Of a stretch of DNA of 64,000 nt, positions 20,341 to 33,099 are shown piece after piece. The notes below the pieces were generated by a model, which worked only from the letters and a program-made list of their open reading frames with translations, searched no databases and had not been told where the DNA came from. Where the stretch lies: assembly GCA_964017235.1 (NCBI GenBank), contig OZ024935.1, forward strand, positions 90,829,207 to 90,893,206, given 5' to 3'. The stretch is from Sabellastarte sp. h YS-2021 (taxonomy: Eukaryota; Annelida; Polychaeta; Sabellida; Sabellidae). The translations under genes were made by a program, and so were the position numbers. Positions within the stretch are counted from its first letter, which is position 1. Each line of letters starts with the position of its first letter.

Positions 20341-22095
20341 AAGTATTAGTATGTACTACCATCCTTGATACTGATTGCGCAACCAGCCTTTTGGGTCTAC
20401 AACCCCAGTTTCTTGTATATAGATATATCCCATGAGAGTGGAATTTAGCTTTAAGTGGAATAATAGTCCTGCAGCAGAACCCTGATTTTTAAGAGGAGCT
20501 TGCAAAAATATCCCCAAGCAAGTTTTTATTGATTTTGGTAGAGGAAGGGCCACAGAATCAGAATATGATGCCCAGTTGTCATTATTGGGAATTTGAAAAA
20601 TTTTAAATGGCATCCAAGATGGCTGCCGCTGAGATTGAAATTCTTCATTTAGATCTCTGTTCTTTCTACGGTACCCAAAGGTGTGGTCCATGGTGTACAT
20701 AAGGTTGTGATTTGTTCGTCTTTTAGTGTAATATGGCGACATAAGGTGAGTTAAGGTATTGGTTGTTTTGCCACATGTTAGTCCGACGGCTACCGTCACT
20801 TCAAGGTGAGTTGAGGTTAAATGGAGGTTGTTTCTTGGTGACCAACATTTGTGGTACTGTTGTCCGACTGTTATTGATGGTTAAAACACCGTGTCCAGTC
20901 AGTGGCCGTCCACCTGTAGTGTGAACAACTCAGACAAAATGGGGCAACCTGGGGGCGGTTCCGCCACCGAGAAAAACTTGTATCTGCAGGTGTACCACCT
21001 GTAGTCTGAATAGGGCATTAAGGTATTACTCTGCTGCTCTCCTTTCACGGCTTATGAAAAGATTTAACCAATTCTAAATGCAGGGCATTACTGCAACGAA
21101 TTCTGTTAAAATGGAACAAACCATGTTATTCAAGTGTCCCAAGTGAAAAAATATGTCTTATTACTGTGAACATATGTGTAACGACCTGCTAAAAGATGAC
21201 TAGTCTGCTCCTGACCACTATAACTGAGATTACTCCAAGCGATAAGCCATGACCACTTGTGCAGTAATCAGAGAAACTCCTAAAACCTCATCTTATATTG
21301 GAAAAGTCCTAACACCAGACAGAGGCTCGGTCATTGCATCATGGTAACTGAGCAGTGTGACAACCAAAAATATTGGTCTCGAGTACAAATGTGTAAATGT
21401 TTATAAGCTTATAATTTTCTACGAGTATCGATCTGAGATTATTCTCCCCACCTTCGTGAGTGAAAATATAAGTCATAACACAAATAAGGTGACACTGAGG
21501 ATTACATTATTTGGGCTGCCTGGAGGAAAACTCCTGACAGTGAAAAAGAGGGGTTAGGGCTTACATTGAGTAGGACACTTTTCAACAGTCTTTTTCCATT
21601 ACTCTGAAAGGCAAATACCAGAAATGTGTTATTCTTTCACCAGTTATGCTGTTCAAATATCATTTGACAACAAAATTAATGTTTGCTAAGTTTGAATGAC
21701 CTTTAAAATCAATACAGTCAAGGTGCCCTGTGTGGGGAAGATTTTATGCCTGTAAAGGAGTGGATTAGATTATGTTAGTTTTTATAAGTAAATACACTGG
21801 ATTTATAAAACTTTGGAGTTACCAAATTTCTATACTTTCATACTTAAAATAAAAGATATATTTTAAGGGAGAAGTGAAGCTCATAATTATGTCAGGTATT
21901 GAAATGTATGTCAATTTGTCAAATTTTAGTTCAAATTTTATGTTTTGTGATACATTTTCTAATTTACACAAATAGATCAAAAGTATATTATGTAATAATT
22001 TTGTACAAGCAACAAGCTGAGTTACATAGCTTAAAAATGTCAACCGTGACTGAAAATGTTCGAATGGAGATTTTACTATCCATTTTTAGCCTTAA
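20341..22095. other. No gene seen
   Basis: Contains a 147-codon minus-strand open frame (20356-20799) of biased but unrecognised composition. It begins in sequence resembling the preceding repeat, so I do not call it a gene. Confidence 0.35.
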
Positions 22096-22322
22096 CTCTA
22101 CTGCTCAGCCAGTGAAGTTCGTCACCCCAGTGAAGTTCGTCACCTGCGTTTTATGACAATTTTAAAGAGTTTTTACTGTCCAGTTATGGCATAAATGTAT
22201 ACCTTGCCGTTGAAAGAAGCTATTCCATTTATTTAAATGTGAATATTGCCTGTCCTTGAGCATTTTTACGGCAGGTGACAAACTTCACTGGGCTGACGAA
22301 ATTCACTGGCCGACCAGTAGTG
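22096..22322. mobile_element. 227-bp MITE with long terminal inverted repeats
   Basis: The left arm (22096-22153) and right arm (22264-22322) are about 90 percent complementary over some 52 bp. The outer end reads CACTACTGGTCGGCCAGTG on the right, and CTCTACTGCTCAGCCAGTG on the left. Inside the left arm CCAGTGAAGTTCGTCACC is repeated directly (near 22109 and 22127), so each arm is itself a dimer. The CACTA start is suggestive of CMC/EnSpm, but I see no clean 2-3 bp target duplication and do not assign a superfamily. Confidence 0.7.
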
Positions 22323-24779
22323 TTTTAACCAGTACTCTGGTATTTTGAATACCCTGGTTGTACATAATGGGACACAAAATGGTAGTGTTCAGAATGGCAT
22401 CATAATGTCCTCTCTAAATGTCTTTTATGGTTATTTGTCATTTCATTGCTGTCAGATGAGTACACCTAGCAATGTATGTCCTCTTTCAGTGAGTATTTTC
22501 TTTTGCTACAGAACTTGTAGTTGAATATAATGGTGTATAGGGGTGCCCAGAGTATTAATTTCTGTACTCAAATTCTCCAGGCGATATTGTCCACATTCAT
22601 TGGTGTCCCAAAACCCTGAAACTCACAGAGGTGAAAATTGTGAACATTTCAACACTTCTGTCAAGTTCTGTGTGTCTTGACAGGTGAAGCAGGGAAAACC
22701 AGAGGCTCTGAAGTTCACAGACAGACGTGTGCGGGTAAATACAGGAATGAGGCATTTAATAAAAACACCTATAAATGCAGGCAATACCGCATGTATTGTG
22801 ATTGGGGTATAATCAATCAATCATGAGAGTTCAGGGCATGATTCCAAGTATACAAGTGTTGACCAGCAATGTTTTCTCTCTCCCTATCAGTCACAGATTT
22901 GTTGGAAAATGGAGGTGGCCACATGATGAAGTATATTTTAGCCTATAGACTTTGGTGGCCCTTCTTAATGTTCACCAAACCTAAAAAGTGGTCTGAAGGT
23001 TTGTATACATAATACTCAAAGTCTCATTCAGAAATTGTACACCACCATTCGCCTATATGGAAACATGTAATTTGGGCTAACAAACCCCCTGCCCCCCCCC
23101 CCACCTCTCCACCACCTCAAGCAAACCGTGTATTGATCAGACTGTTGTGGGAATCTATTTCATTATTACAAGTACTAGGCCTCCACTTTTCAGTAAATGA
23201 CGAGGGACTCTCACTTCTGTAGTGGAGGGCACTCGAGGCAGACTAACACAGCTTCAGCGAGAGAGAATTGTCGTGATGTTTAAGTTCCTTTAGTGTCACT
23301 CAGAGTAAGTGATTTCCCTGCAGACCTAAATGTGTAACAGTAAGCAGCTCACTACATCATGTTAGTTGTACCACTTTGACTTGGGCAGACGCCCTTGAAA
23401 TTAAATAATAATATATAATCAAAACCATCATTTCAAAATATGGCAACATAATTATTTAATTTTTCATCAATTATATGAAATTGACTGATATAAAAGTGCA
23501 CTCTGTTATTTAAAGTAAAAATTAATTTGCACTGTGGAGTCCTTGTTAAGTGGAATACCTGGAGCCAGAAAAATACTTCTACTTAAGCAAAATATCCAGG
23601 TAACAGTTTATCTTGGAAAAGACAGAAAAAAAATCTTTCGAGAACATTTTACCATTTTCATTAAGGAACTTTATAACTTCTCATTAGTCAGGGGAAATTT
23701 GACTAAGCCGGGATTTAAGTTTAGGACTTTGGTACTAATAGCTGAGACTATTGTTTCTTTAGGCATAGTCCCACATAGGCATAACTTATATTTGAATGAA
23801 TGCAGTAAAAATAATCGGCTAAAGCTTCAATTTTTGTGAATTAAGCATAAAAAGTTCCACTGAATGCAGATAGGTGTAAAATCCAAGGTTGAACTATGTT
23901 TGGAAATGTTTAATTTTGCATTGGGCTATTTCCTGAGCTGGAATTCACTGAAGGATAGTTGTATAATGTCCCCATATATGTGGCATGCTTTTGTAACTGT
24001 TCAGTTGTTTATAAATAAATGTGGAATTAATAGAGAATTGCAGAAATTTTTGGTGTAAACAATAATAGCACTGTTTTCCTTCATCTAATGGTTTTATATT
24101 TATTATGTAAACTAGTTTACTTATCTTTTTAGCAAAATAGACACAATAAATTCACATCTGGAGTTCTGGGTTCAATAATACATTAATCCAAAGATTCACC
24201 CATGTGGTTGGATGTTGCATTTCACCAAAAAATGTTTTACACAGCATTTCTGCTTCTCCTATGTGCATTAAAATCCATGTAGAAATATATGTGCTGGCTT
24301 TCACATCAGAATACTGCCAAGGTAGTCTGATAAGCTCCTGTCTCCTAAGACATATGATGTCTTTATGAATGCCAAATATCTGTGTACATGTTTGAAAAAC
24401 ATATGGTACAATTTTGAGCCTGAAGCAAGGCTAATGAAATCTCAAATTTTAGGTAGATCTAAGTAAAAAAAATTCACGGTTTGCTGTCAAAAGAATCAAG
24501 CACAAACCAATTCTTTACAGGAAATGGGTATCTTCAGTAGATAGTAAAACTTCAGCACAGCTGAAATCCTTATCAGAGTTAAATGGCATAATGACCAACA
24601 AAATAAAGTATTCATAGAGTGCAAACCTCCAGCAAGATGTGTTTCCGAAAATTCTGGTTATTATTTATTGTATCCAGAAATGCTCATTACTTATGGAGAA
24701 ATATCACTCGGAAAGCCATTGAAAATACCGACATCATTCACAGTACCACCTATGGTCCCTTCACTGGGTAAAAGTTGGG
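22323..24779. other. No gene seen
   Basis: AT-rich with a C-rich run (23087-23101). The open frames at 23534-23839 and elsewhere lack domain features. Confidence 0.4.
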
Positions 24780-24955
24780 GATTCGGATAATTATGAGCAT
24801 GGGCAATAGTGGAGGCATGGGTGATCATGGAGATGGGCTATACATGAGGCAAATATTAAAAGACAAACATCATACCTCATAAAAGTACAAAATATTGTCT
24901 TTTAATGTAATAATCCACATGTGACATCCCAGTATATTGTGTATCTCACCATAAG
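24780..24955 (+). repeat. Left fragment of an older dispersed repeat split by the LINE
   Basis: From about 24850 it matches 30160-30270 (CATACCTCATAA.AGTA, ATCCCAGTAT), the intact second copy. Bases 24780-24840 resemble the right end of the same repeat (TGGGGAT...GAGCATGGGCA), suggesting tandem copies. The match continues on the other side of the LINE at 28140. Confidence 0.55.
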
Positions 24956-27900
24956 AGTCAAAATAGAATTCCGACTAGGTGCGATGTCGGCCTGCATGGA
25001 CGTAAATATGATGGACCCACTACCAAATCCATTTTGTTCATTTATGTCAGGACACATAGAGTCACTTTTTGTGAAAAGGCATCTTTCAGGCAGCTTGCTC
25101 TGGTTCTATTGTCGGGTGATGTCGCTCTAAATCCTGGGCCATTGAAGTTTGGGTTTGCTAACTGCCGGTCCATTAGGAATAAAGGTCCAATTCTCTGTGA
25201 TGAAATCCAAACTGGAAATTTTGATGTTTTTGGTCTCACCGAGACCCATATCAAAGCTCTAGACACACCCTCATTTTTAAATGAGTTAACACCTGAAGAT
25301 TTTTCCCTTGTTCACACCAATAGAGAAAACAAACGTGGTGGCGGTGTTGGCTTTTTTATTAAATCTGCTCTTGATTTTAAAACCATTCATTCCCCTGAGT
25401 TCTCCTCCTTTGAAAATCACACTGTCTGTCTCACTCTTGATGGGCGTCGCTTGTTTCTTGGGGTCATTTACCGGCCCCCTGCCTCATCTGTAGTAAAATT
25501 TTTTGAAGATTTTCTGTCATATGTGGGTTTTTTGTCTTCCTTATCCCCCTCCTTTGTCATTTGTGGTGATTTTAATCTTCATGTCGACATTATGTCTCCA
25601 ACAGTCTCTGAATTTAAATCAGTCATGGATTCTTGCTGTCTGTCCCAATACATTGATTTTCCTACTCACCTTCATGGTCACACCTTAGATTTGTTGATGG
25701 CTCCATCTGAGTTCTCTGCAATTTCTGATGTGAAAGGGTCAGGCTTCATCAGTGATCACAAAATTATCTCTTGTGTGGTTGACTTTCCATCTTTGGATAC
25801 ACCAATTCAGAAAGTTGTTACCTTCCGTCAGTACCATAAATTGAACATTGATAAATTCAGAAGTGACCTCCTGACTATTCCGTTTGTTAGCTCACCATCT
25901 GATGACATAGATTTATTGCATGAACAGTACATGTCTGGTTTGTCTAGCCTTCTAGATATTCATGCACCAGTGAAGACTAAACAGCTCATCAAACCAGCCC
26001 CAAGCTGGATAACTGATGAGTATAGAACTGCCAAGTGCATGAGAAGGCAGTTTGAGCGTGCCTGGAGAAGAGACAAATCCCCTGAAAATCGTTCCCGTCT
26101 TCGACGACAGATAAATAGATGTAACCACATCCTAAATAGAAACAAGGGGTGTTTCTATCGTGATCTAGTCAGTGAAAATTGCGGCAATAGCAAGAGGTTA
26201 TGGCATGCACTAAACAGAACATTGAGTCGGTCAAATTCTACTGTCCTCCCATCCTTTGATGATGAAAAGTCTTTAGCAAACAGATTTGGATCGTTTTTCA
26301 TTGATAAAATTAAAAAGATTCGAGACACCTTTAAATACACCCGATCTCAGGTTCTTCATCCAGACAAGGAGCCGCCGACTTTCTGTTCCTTTCAAGCTGT
26401 CACTGAGACTGAAGTCCTTAAGTTTATCAAGGAATCCCCTTCTAAAACTTGCTCCCTTGATCCATGCCCCACTCACATTGTGAAACAATGTATTGACATT
26501 CTTCTCCCTTCATTGACTAAACTAGTTAACTTGTCCCTCAAAAATGGCATTTTCCCTAATCCTTTCAAACAGGCTATTGTCACTCCCCTCCTCAAAAAGT
26601 CCACCCTTTCAAAAGAGGATTTGAAGAGCTACCGACCAGTGTCCGGTCTTAGCTTCTTGTCAAAATTGGTCGAGCGAATTGTGGCTGCCCAAATTAGATC
26701 TCACATGGATTCTCATGATCTTGGTAATACTTTCCAGTCAGTCTACAAGGTAGGGCACTCGACAGAAACTGCCTTGCTGTGCATCAAAAATGAGATTCAC
26801 TTATCTCTGTCCAAGGGCATGCCTACAGCACTAGTGCTACTCGACCTGTCTGCGGCATTTGATACTATCGATCATGACACACTCCTATCCTGTCTGTCGT
26901 CTAGATTTGGTTTTGCTGGATCGGCATTAAAATGGTTTAGATCCTATCTCCAGGATCGTTTTCAGTCAGTCAAGATTGGTTCTAGTCTTTTGAATTTGTT
27001 CAAATTGAAGTTTGGAGTCCCCCAAGGTTCTGTCTTAGGTCCCCTTCTGTTAGCCTTTTCACAAAACACCTGTGAGTCAAGTCATCAGAAATTATACCGG
27101 AGTCCGTTACCACTTCTATGCGGACGACACCCAGTTGTTCATTCACTTATCCCCTGACGATAGTCTCAAGTCTTTTGACCGTCTTAAATCATGTTTGAAT
27201 GATATTCAGGTCTTTATGTCTGAAAACAAACTCAAGCTAAATCCTGATAAAACAGAATTCATAGTCTTCGGTGCCAAAGACAGACACAAATGGCTCAGTG
27301 ACTCACTACCTGTCAATATCCTGGGTAATTGTCTCTCTCCCGCAGATGTTGTACGCAATCTGGGCGTTCTGTTTGATGCAAAGTTTTGTTTCACCAATCA
27401 CGTAAATTCTGTTATCAAATCCTGCTTTATCAGCCTCAGGGACCTTCGTCGTATCAGGAGGTTTCTTTCTGTGGATACATCAGTGGTGATTGCAAATGCT
27501 CTGGTCAGTAGTCGTTTGGATTATTGCAACTCTCTTTTTCGCAGTTTGTCATCCCGAAATGCTACAAGGCTCCAATATGTTCAAAATGCGCTTGCACGGT
27601 TTGTCACTGGTGCTTCAAAGTACACTCACATTACATCCACCCTTAGGACACTCCATTGGCTACCCGTTAGACAACGTATTATCTTCAAAACCCTAGTTTT
27701 GGTCTATAAGTACCTCACCACTAGCCAGCCTAAGTATTTTGCACCATATCTCCCCTTGTACAAATCTGCCGTGAATACAAGACGTTCCAATCCCAAAAAT
27801 TTGTTCCTTCTGGTTCCCTCTTACTGTCCTTCCATCCATAAATCTAAGGTCCATTTTAACAATAGTTTCTCATATGATGCCCCTAAGTTATGGAATGATC

Positions 27901-28139
27901 TTCCATATGATATACGCAGTGCTCCTAATCTCTCCAGTTTCAAAAGTCGACTCAAAACCTACCTATTTCAGAAATCATTCCCACCATAGCTTCTTACTAC
28001 CGAACACCGGACCGCCTCCCTGGAAACGACTCGGAACATGTCTAATGTCTCATGATTTATGCCTTACGGATTGGATGGTGTGCCTTAGAATCCGTTGATA
28101 CGGAGATTAAGCACCTGGACAACTGATTGATTGATTGAT
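24956..28139 (+). mobile_element. CR1/L2-like non-LTR retrotransposon (LINE), frameshifted
   Basis: An apurinic-endonuclease plus RT coding region is followed by a 150-bp 3' UTR and a short (TTGA)n tail at 28123-28139. Microsatellite tails instead of poly-A are typical of CR1/L2 elements. No separate ORF1 is visible, and the sequence upstream of 24955 already belongs to the split host repeat, so the copy is 5' truncated. Boundaries are set by comparison with the uninterrupted repeat at 30150-30590. Confidence 0.85.
24962..27989 (+). pseudogene. LINE endonuclease-reverse transcriptase, broken by a frameshift near 27050
   Basis: The frame is open from 24914 but has no ATG before the coding domain. 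A 2A-like GDVALNPGP lies at 25115-25141. The endonuclease (about 25145-25800) shows ANCRSIRNK, GLTETH, VIYRPP, CGDFNLH and the terminal SDHKIIS. The RT (about 26560 onward) shows the LVERIV segment, LDLSAAFDTIDH and GVPQGSVLGPLL. Just after this the frame changes: the continuing segment, with the FYADD active site (YADD at 27117-27128), is read from about 27060 to 27989 in another frame. The C-terminus has LHWLPVRQRI and the PKLWNDLP segment typical of CR1/L2. Catalytic residues survive in both parts, but the frameshift and missing start make this copy inactive as it stands. Confidence 0.9.
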
Positions 28140-28480
28140 ATACTCGGTACATGACCTCATTTACGAAGAACCAATCAGAATGCATTGTTCCTGCCACAGC
28201 CCTGCCAATCAAAACCTTTGAAATTTCTCAGTGTGGGGAAATTCCCACGTGGTTATTAAGTGGTTTTATTTACGTTCTTTCAATACAGTAGAGATAAAAT
28301 TATACAGTTTCATGAAGGTTATCAGATGAAATTAACTAAAATATGTGTTAAAGTCCTTAAACAATCTGGACTTAGCATTTTGTTAGAAAGGGTGGGAATT
28401 TACACATATTTCACGTGTTTTCGGGGATGGGCACTTAAATGCGAGCATGGACATTACCCATGGATGGTTTCAGTGTATTG
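28140..28480 (+). repeat. Right fragment of the repeat split by the LINE
   Basis: Matches 30275-30575: CCAATCAAAA, GAAATTCCCAC, TTATTAAGTGGTTTTA, AAAATATGTGTT, TTAGCATTTTGTT, TTTCGGGGATGGGC. It is the same repeat as 24850-24955. Confidence 0.65.
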
Positions 28481-28768
28481 ATAATGGGATTTGTGAAAAA
28501 AATTTTTTTTGTATCCAAAATAAATTATCAGGACCTTTCTGCTTATTTAAGCACTTCATCCTTTGGGTTGTCCCTATCCACATAAAATAATTCAGAAAGA
28601 TCAATACACTATTCTTGGTGTAACACAGAAAAACAAACAGTCCAATCTATAACCTCCCAGTGGAGGTAATAATCAGTTTCAGATTGACTAATAGTGCTCA
28701 AAAATGGGCGGTTAATCTGACTTGATTATTTGTGGTAACTCCCAGCTCTAGACCAGCAGAATCGTATC

Positions 28769-29095
28769 TGCCACTGTGGCCTAGCGGGTAACACACTTGT
28801 CTAGGAACTCAGAGGACGTGGGTTCAAACCCAGGTATAGGCAGATACATAGTGGCTCGGATGACCACTTAAAATGGTGGTCCTCTGTCATTGGGTCCTAT
28901 CCCCAGTGGCAGGCTAAAGAACCTCAAGGACGTTGATAAATGGTCATCGTTGAGCCTCTATCTTTCAGTTAGGGGAATGTGAGTTACTTGTGAGTTGTGA
29001 CTGTACCTGTGCAGTTGGATGGGTTAAATAGCACTCTGAGTCCTGTATTATATGGAGATATTGTGCTGAGTATAAAAATAAATACACAAATACAC
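28769..29095 (+). mobile_element. tRNA-derived SINE, family 2, best copy
   Basis: The tRNA-like head has box A TGGCCTAGCGGGTAA (28777-28791) and box B GGTTCAAACCC (28821-28831). The body carries CTCTGTCATTGGGTCCTATC and AGAACCTCAAGGACGTTGAT. It ends in an A-rich tail (AAAATAAATACACAAATAC). It is not a functional tRNA gene: the stems do not close well and the sequence continues for 250 bp as the conserved SINE body. Three further copies in the window are all on the minus strand. Confidence 0.85.
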
Positions 29096-30149
29096 CTGTG
29101 TCACTAATGTTAGATGGCTATTGTAACCTTTCAAGGTAGGCTTTAAAAGTGTTATCATAAAAGGCCTTCTAAATTCTGAATTGTATGAGCTTTCCTGTAT
29201 GTATACAAACTTCAGTCATCCCTTGGACAGCATTACTCAACAATAGAGATCTCTAAAAGCTGCACTTACTGATATTCAGCGACTAAGGTAATGGTTAAAT
29301 GGCTAGTTAGTTTTAATAATTCATAAGTGTTGATTAGTTATAAAGGCCCAAAGTGCTGCTCTGACGTTTTTTGCAGCAGAATTTTTTTGCAGAGAATAAT
29401 TGCATTAGGGAGGCTTTTTTACAGTGGGGAATATATCATGGTCCATTATGAGACAATTGAACTAGACACAATGTAAATTAAATGTGTAGCATGGTCATGG
29501 GGCTTTCATATTTATCTGGATTTAAAAGAGACCATCCTTGGAACTTTCAGGGGGAATCTTAACAAGACCATAACTTCTGTTACCTGGTATTTTGTTGGCA
29601 TAATAAAAGATCCATAAACTGGAAGAAGTAGTTCAGTATAAAAATCAGAATCGGAGAGTGTGATATTTCATAAAAATGAATATTACGTTTGTATCCTAGA
29701 TAGCCATATGATAGATGATATATTAGTAAAATATTTATTTAAGAGAAAACATTAAAAGTATGGAAATATAGCAACAGCTCTCTTTAAATATGTTACCCAG
29801 GAGACATACCTGTATTGGATTAACTCTCTCAAGAGTCATAGGCAGACACTGTTGTCATTCATAGCCTCTTGTCATTCACTGAAACTGGTTTCCATTTTAA
29901 AAATATGATAACGGTAATGATCCAGCAAGCATAGATGGCATACACATAGGCAAATGGTAACCATATTTTGATTATTGCTCAATCAGTGATGTATCGAAAT
30001 TTTCCCATGGGCGTTTCTTATTGAAGTCCTTGGTGTTGAATCATACATGTATTATTTATAAATTTATATATATATATATATTGCTTTGGGAAAAATAAAT
30101 ATTTATTTTATTTTAATTTATTATTCTGAACATAATCAAGCCTGTAAAC
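29096..30149. other. No gene seen; short TA microsatellite
   Basis: AT-rich. A (TA)n run lies at about 30066-30080. Confidence 0.45.
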
Positions 30150-30590
30150 GTAAGTGAACATGATAACAGCCCAATATAAATAGATTAAACAGCATACCTC
30201 ATAATAGTAAAAAAATAGCGCATGTTAATAATTTCAACAATCTATGTCTGAAATCCCAGTATTTGTCTTTAAAAATTAGTATATTAGCTCACGTACCCAC
30301 ACCCAATCAAATGCCTTATACAGCACCGCCAATCAAAAGCTTTGAAACTTCTAAGTATGGAGAAATTCCCACATCATTATTAAGTGGTTTTAATTAACAT
30401 TTTGATATTCTGCAGTTTTTAAGGAAGGTAATCAGATGAAAATTAAGTAAAATATGTGTTCAAAGTGCTCAAACAGTGTTAGCATTTTGTTGAAAAAGGG
30501 TCGGCGTTTATGGATTTTCAGGTGTTTTTGGGGATGGGTGATAATGTGAGTATGTACACTACCTGAGATGATTTGAGTATATTGTCACCA
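30150..30590 (+). repeat. Uninterrupted copy of the repeat that the LINE split elsewhere
   Basis: Joins without a gap the two halves found at 24850-24955 and 28140-28480, and so acts as the empty site for the LINE insertion. It has no ORF and no clear terminal repeats. Confidence 0.6.
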
Positions 30591-30863
30591 GCCCTAAAAC
30601 TATCATGGAGTGTCATTATAAATATTTTAACAATGCTAAATGGAACAACTGCTTACCACAATAATGCACAGTTCTGCAATGATTTTTGATTGTGAAGAAG
30701 GTTAATTATCACCAAAAAATGCATATGATGAACTTCACTGGTTGAGCAATAACTCCTATTAGAGCAAGGTCATTTTATTGCAAAACAGATAATTTTCTAG
30801 CCTGATAAAGTGATAATGTCAGCAACCCCGTATGTACTGGTGTGTGTAATAAGAGGTACAATG

Positions 30864-31094
30864 TATTTATTTATTTATTTGGGGTTTTACATCGCTTTCA
30901 ACACTGTACAGGTCATATAATGACTGGTATTTGGAAGGGCAGGGGAAACCAGTACATACAGTTGATCAAGGTTCTGTACTGTAAACTGCCTACCAACGGC
31001 AAGCATAACCAGCTTTCCCACTTGAGGTAGGGCTGGGAACTGAACCTCAACTTGTGGGAGGCGAGAGTGTTACCACTCTGCCACTGTGGCCCCT
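30864..31094 (-). mobile_element. tRNA-derived SINE, family 1 (minus)
   Basis: The (ATTT)n at the left is the complement of the tail. The family body follows (AAACCAGTACATACAGTT). The head is at the right, with complements of box B and box A (GAGTGTTACCACTCTGCCAC). It shares sequence with the copies at 8993, 41970 and 61049. Confidence 0.85.
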
Positions 31095-31149
31095 AGGTAT
31101 AATATAAGTACAATGTATGATAGTTCTTGTTCCATATATGCAAGAATTT

Positions 31150-31325
31150 TTAGAGGAATTTTTCTTCATGGTACTAGTCAAAGTCAGAGTTTTACATCCC
31201 ATTCAACAGCCAGGGTCGTATTGGGACAGGTCTTCAGCATTGTCACTTGTGGGAGTTGGATCCACACAGAGGTGATTGCCTGTGATTAGATGCCCAACTT
31301 GCTAACGACTAGGCCAACATGGACC
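31150..31325 (-). mobile_element. tRNA-like SINE, family 3 (minus)
   Basis: The right end is the complement of a tRNA-like head (GGTCCATGTTGGCCTAGTCG, box A-like). An internal GTGGGAGTTGGATCCACAC block holds a box B-like complement. A second, more decayed copy is at 53590-53712 (GTGGGAATTGAACCCACAC). The body and tail are poorly defined. Confidence 0.55.
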
Positions 31326-33099
31326 TTGTTTACTGTTACTGCGTTTTTTAATATTAGGGTAAATGTCAAGGAAATTTAAAATTAAATAAACAGTTTGTAG
31401 ATGGGTGTGAAGCTTCTTGCCCCAAAACTCCACTCCCCCTCCAAAAAAATAAATAAATAAATTAAGAAAATTAAAAGTGATTGCGTCTAGTGTGTCACAT
31501 TGTACACATGGAGTCCATTCAATCGACAATTAAAGTAGCCAATAAAATGTGTTCCGACATCATATCCCATATGACATATACTACAAGGTTTAATAGAGGC
31601 GTGGCCGCGTGGTTGCGAAAATGGCCTCCATTTTTTTTGTCCATGCACATAACCAAAAGCCTACACACCGGATCAGGGTCATATTTTTAAACTGGGGATG
31701 CGCTCACGGCTAGGTCTTTCTCAAAATGATCAAGATCAAGACTCCAGAATTTTTTGAGAAATTTTTCAACAATAACGACTAAATAATTCAAACACTATTA
31801 CGTTGTTGTCTTATGTTCATACAAAGTGGTGATTCTAGGCTGTGGTATGACTGCAGGATTGTCTCATGGACTTTCGCCAATATCTGAGTGGCTTTATATC
31901 CCTGGCCATAGGTTTGTCCTCCCTCAAACATTGTTTTACATGTATTACTGGTTCTTTGAATTGCCTGAAAACAAAAGCTGTCAGATAGCTATTGTCATAA
32001 CCAGGTTGTTGCTAAATATAGACCGAAGTTGTCACTTACAAAATGTGTATGTACAAATGCAAAACAACATTCCTAGTGGTAAATGGTCGGCCTCTACTCT
32101 TTAATGGATGAAAAGGTTATTCGATCCAATACCCCATGAGCCAAAAAGTTTTACCTTAATGGCTAGTAACATTTAACAGTGACATTAATGAACAGAAATA
32201 TACACCATTAATGAGATGGCAAATGTACTAAGTAGTTTGTTATTAGGTATTCAGTGAAATGGCTTTTGGTGCGGACATTAAAAAGGCATTTACAAACCAT
32301 TAATGGTGATAAAGGAGAGAGCATCATGACCATATATGGTAATATATCCCTGTTGCTTGGGAATTGAGGTTCATTAATATTTCAGTAGTGAAACTTAAAG
32401 GTTTATGTTTATTTTCCAAGAGTTGAATGAATGAATATGGTATTTATAAATGAAGTATTTTTAAAGTACCAAATAGATGTAGACATCTTTTGAGATAGGT
32501 AGAGTCTGTTTCCCCCCAAAAAAACTATGGAGGGTTGATCGAATAATCTGAATAGATAAATCTTCAACTATTGTCCAGATCCAGTGTGACACTGTCTTAG
32601 GTTCTGATGTCTAGGAGTTTGTTTGATTCAGCAGGAGCAGCTACTGTCCACAAACTTGTGCATCCTCATATGCTTGTTGTGTGTGGTTGAAGAAACCAAA
32701 TATACTTACAAGCTACTGACTGAAAAAAAAATTGTCCTCCCTTAGTTCGAAGTAGGTGCTAGAAGGCATCCGGTGGACACTATGGTTTAGCATTTGCTAC
32801 GCCGCCGCCGCCTCGCATAGAGATTTTCCACGTTAATGCTCTCAGAGGAAAACTACACCAGCTAGGTTCACCAAATTTGAAGGATATCTTAATTGGGAGG
32901 TAGGCTTCTCTGGAACTGAAATTAGCCTCATTCTGAAAAACAAGATGTGGCTCTGGGCATTTTTTTGAAAATTACCAACCTTTTTCTACTGGCTGGTTCT
33001 CACAAGTAGAAGGTTGAATCTCTTTATAGGTGATACGTATAAAAGATATAAATGTCTGCTAGCACCTTGCAGACATTTGACCTTGGAGCTCTCAATTAA
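31326..33099. other. No gene seen; likely left flank of the next tandem array
   Basis: AT-rich to about 32740. From there to 33100 it is less biased and carries a (GCC)n run (32803-32811). It may be the non-repeated start of the element that holds the array at 33.1-34.9 kb, but I cannot identify an end. Confidence 0.35.

Noticed and set aside
20356..20799. 147-codon minus-strand gene
   Set aside because: No domain, no start or promoter context, and it adjoins a decayed repeat.
22600..22830. Possible exon or repeat
   Set aside because: No splice pair, no second copy in the window and no peptide similarity.
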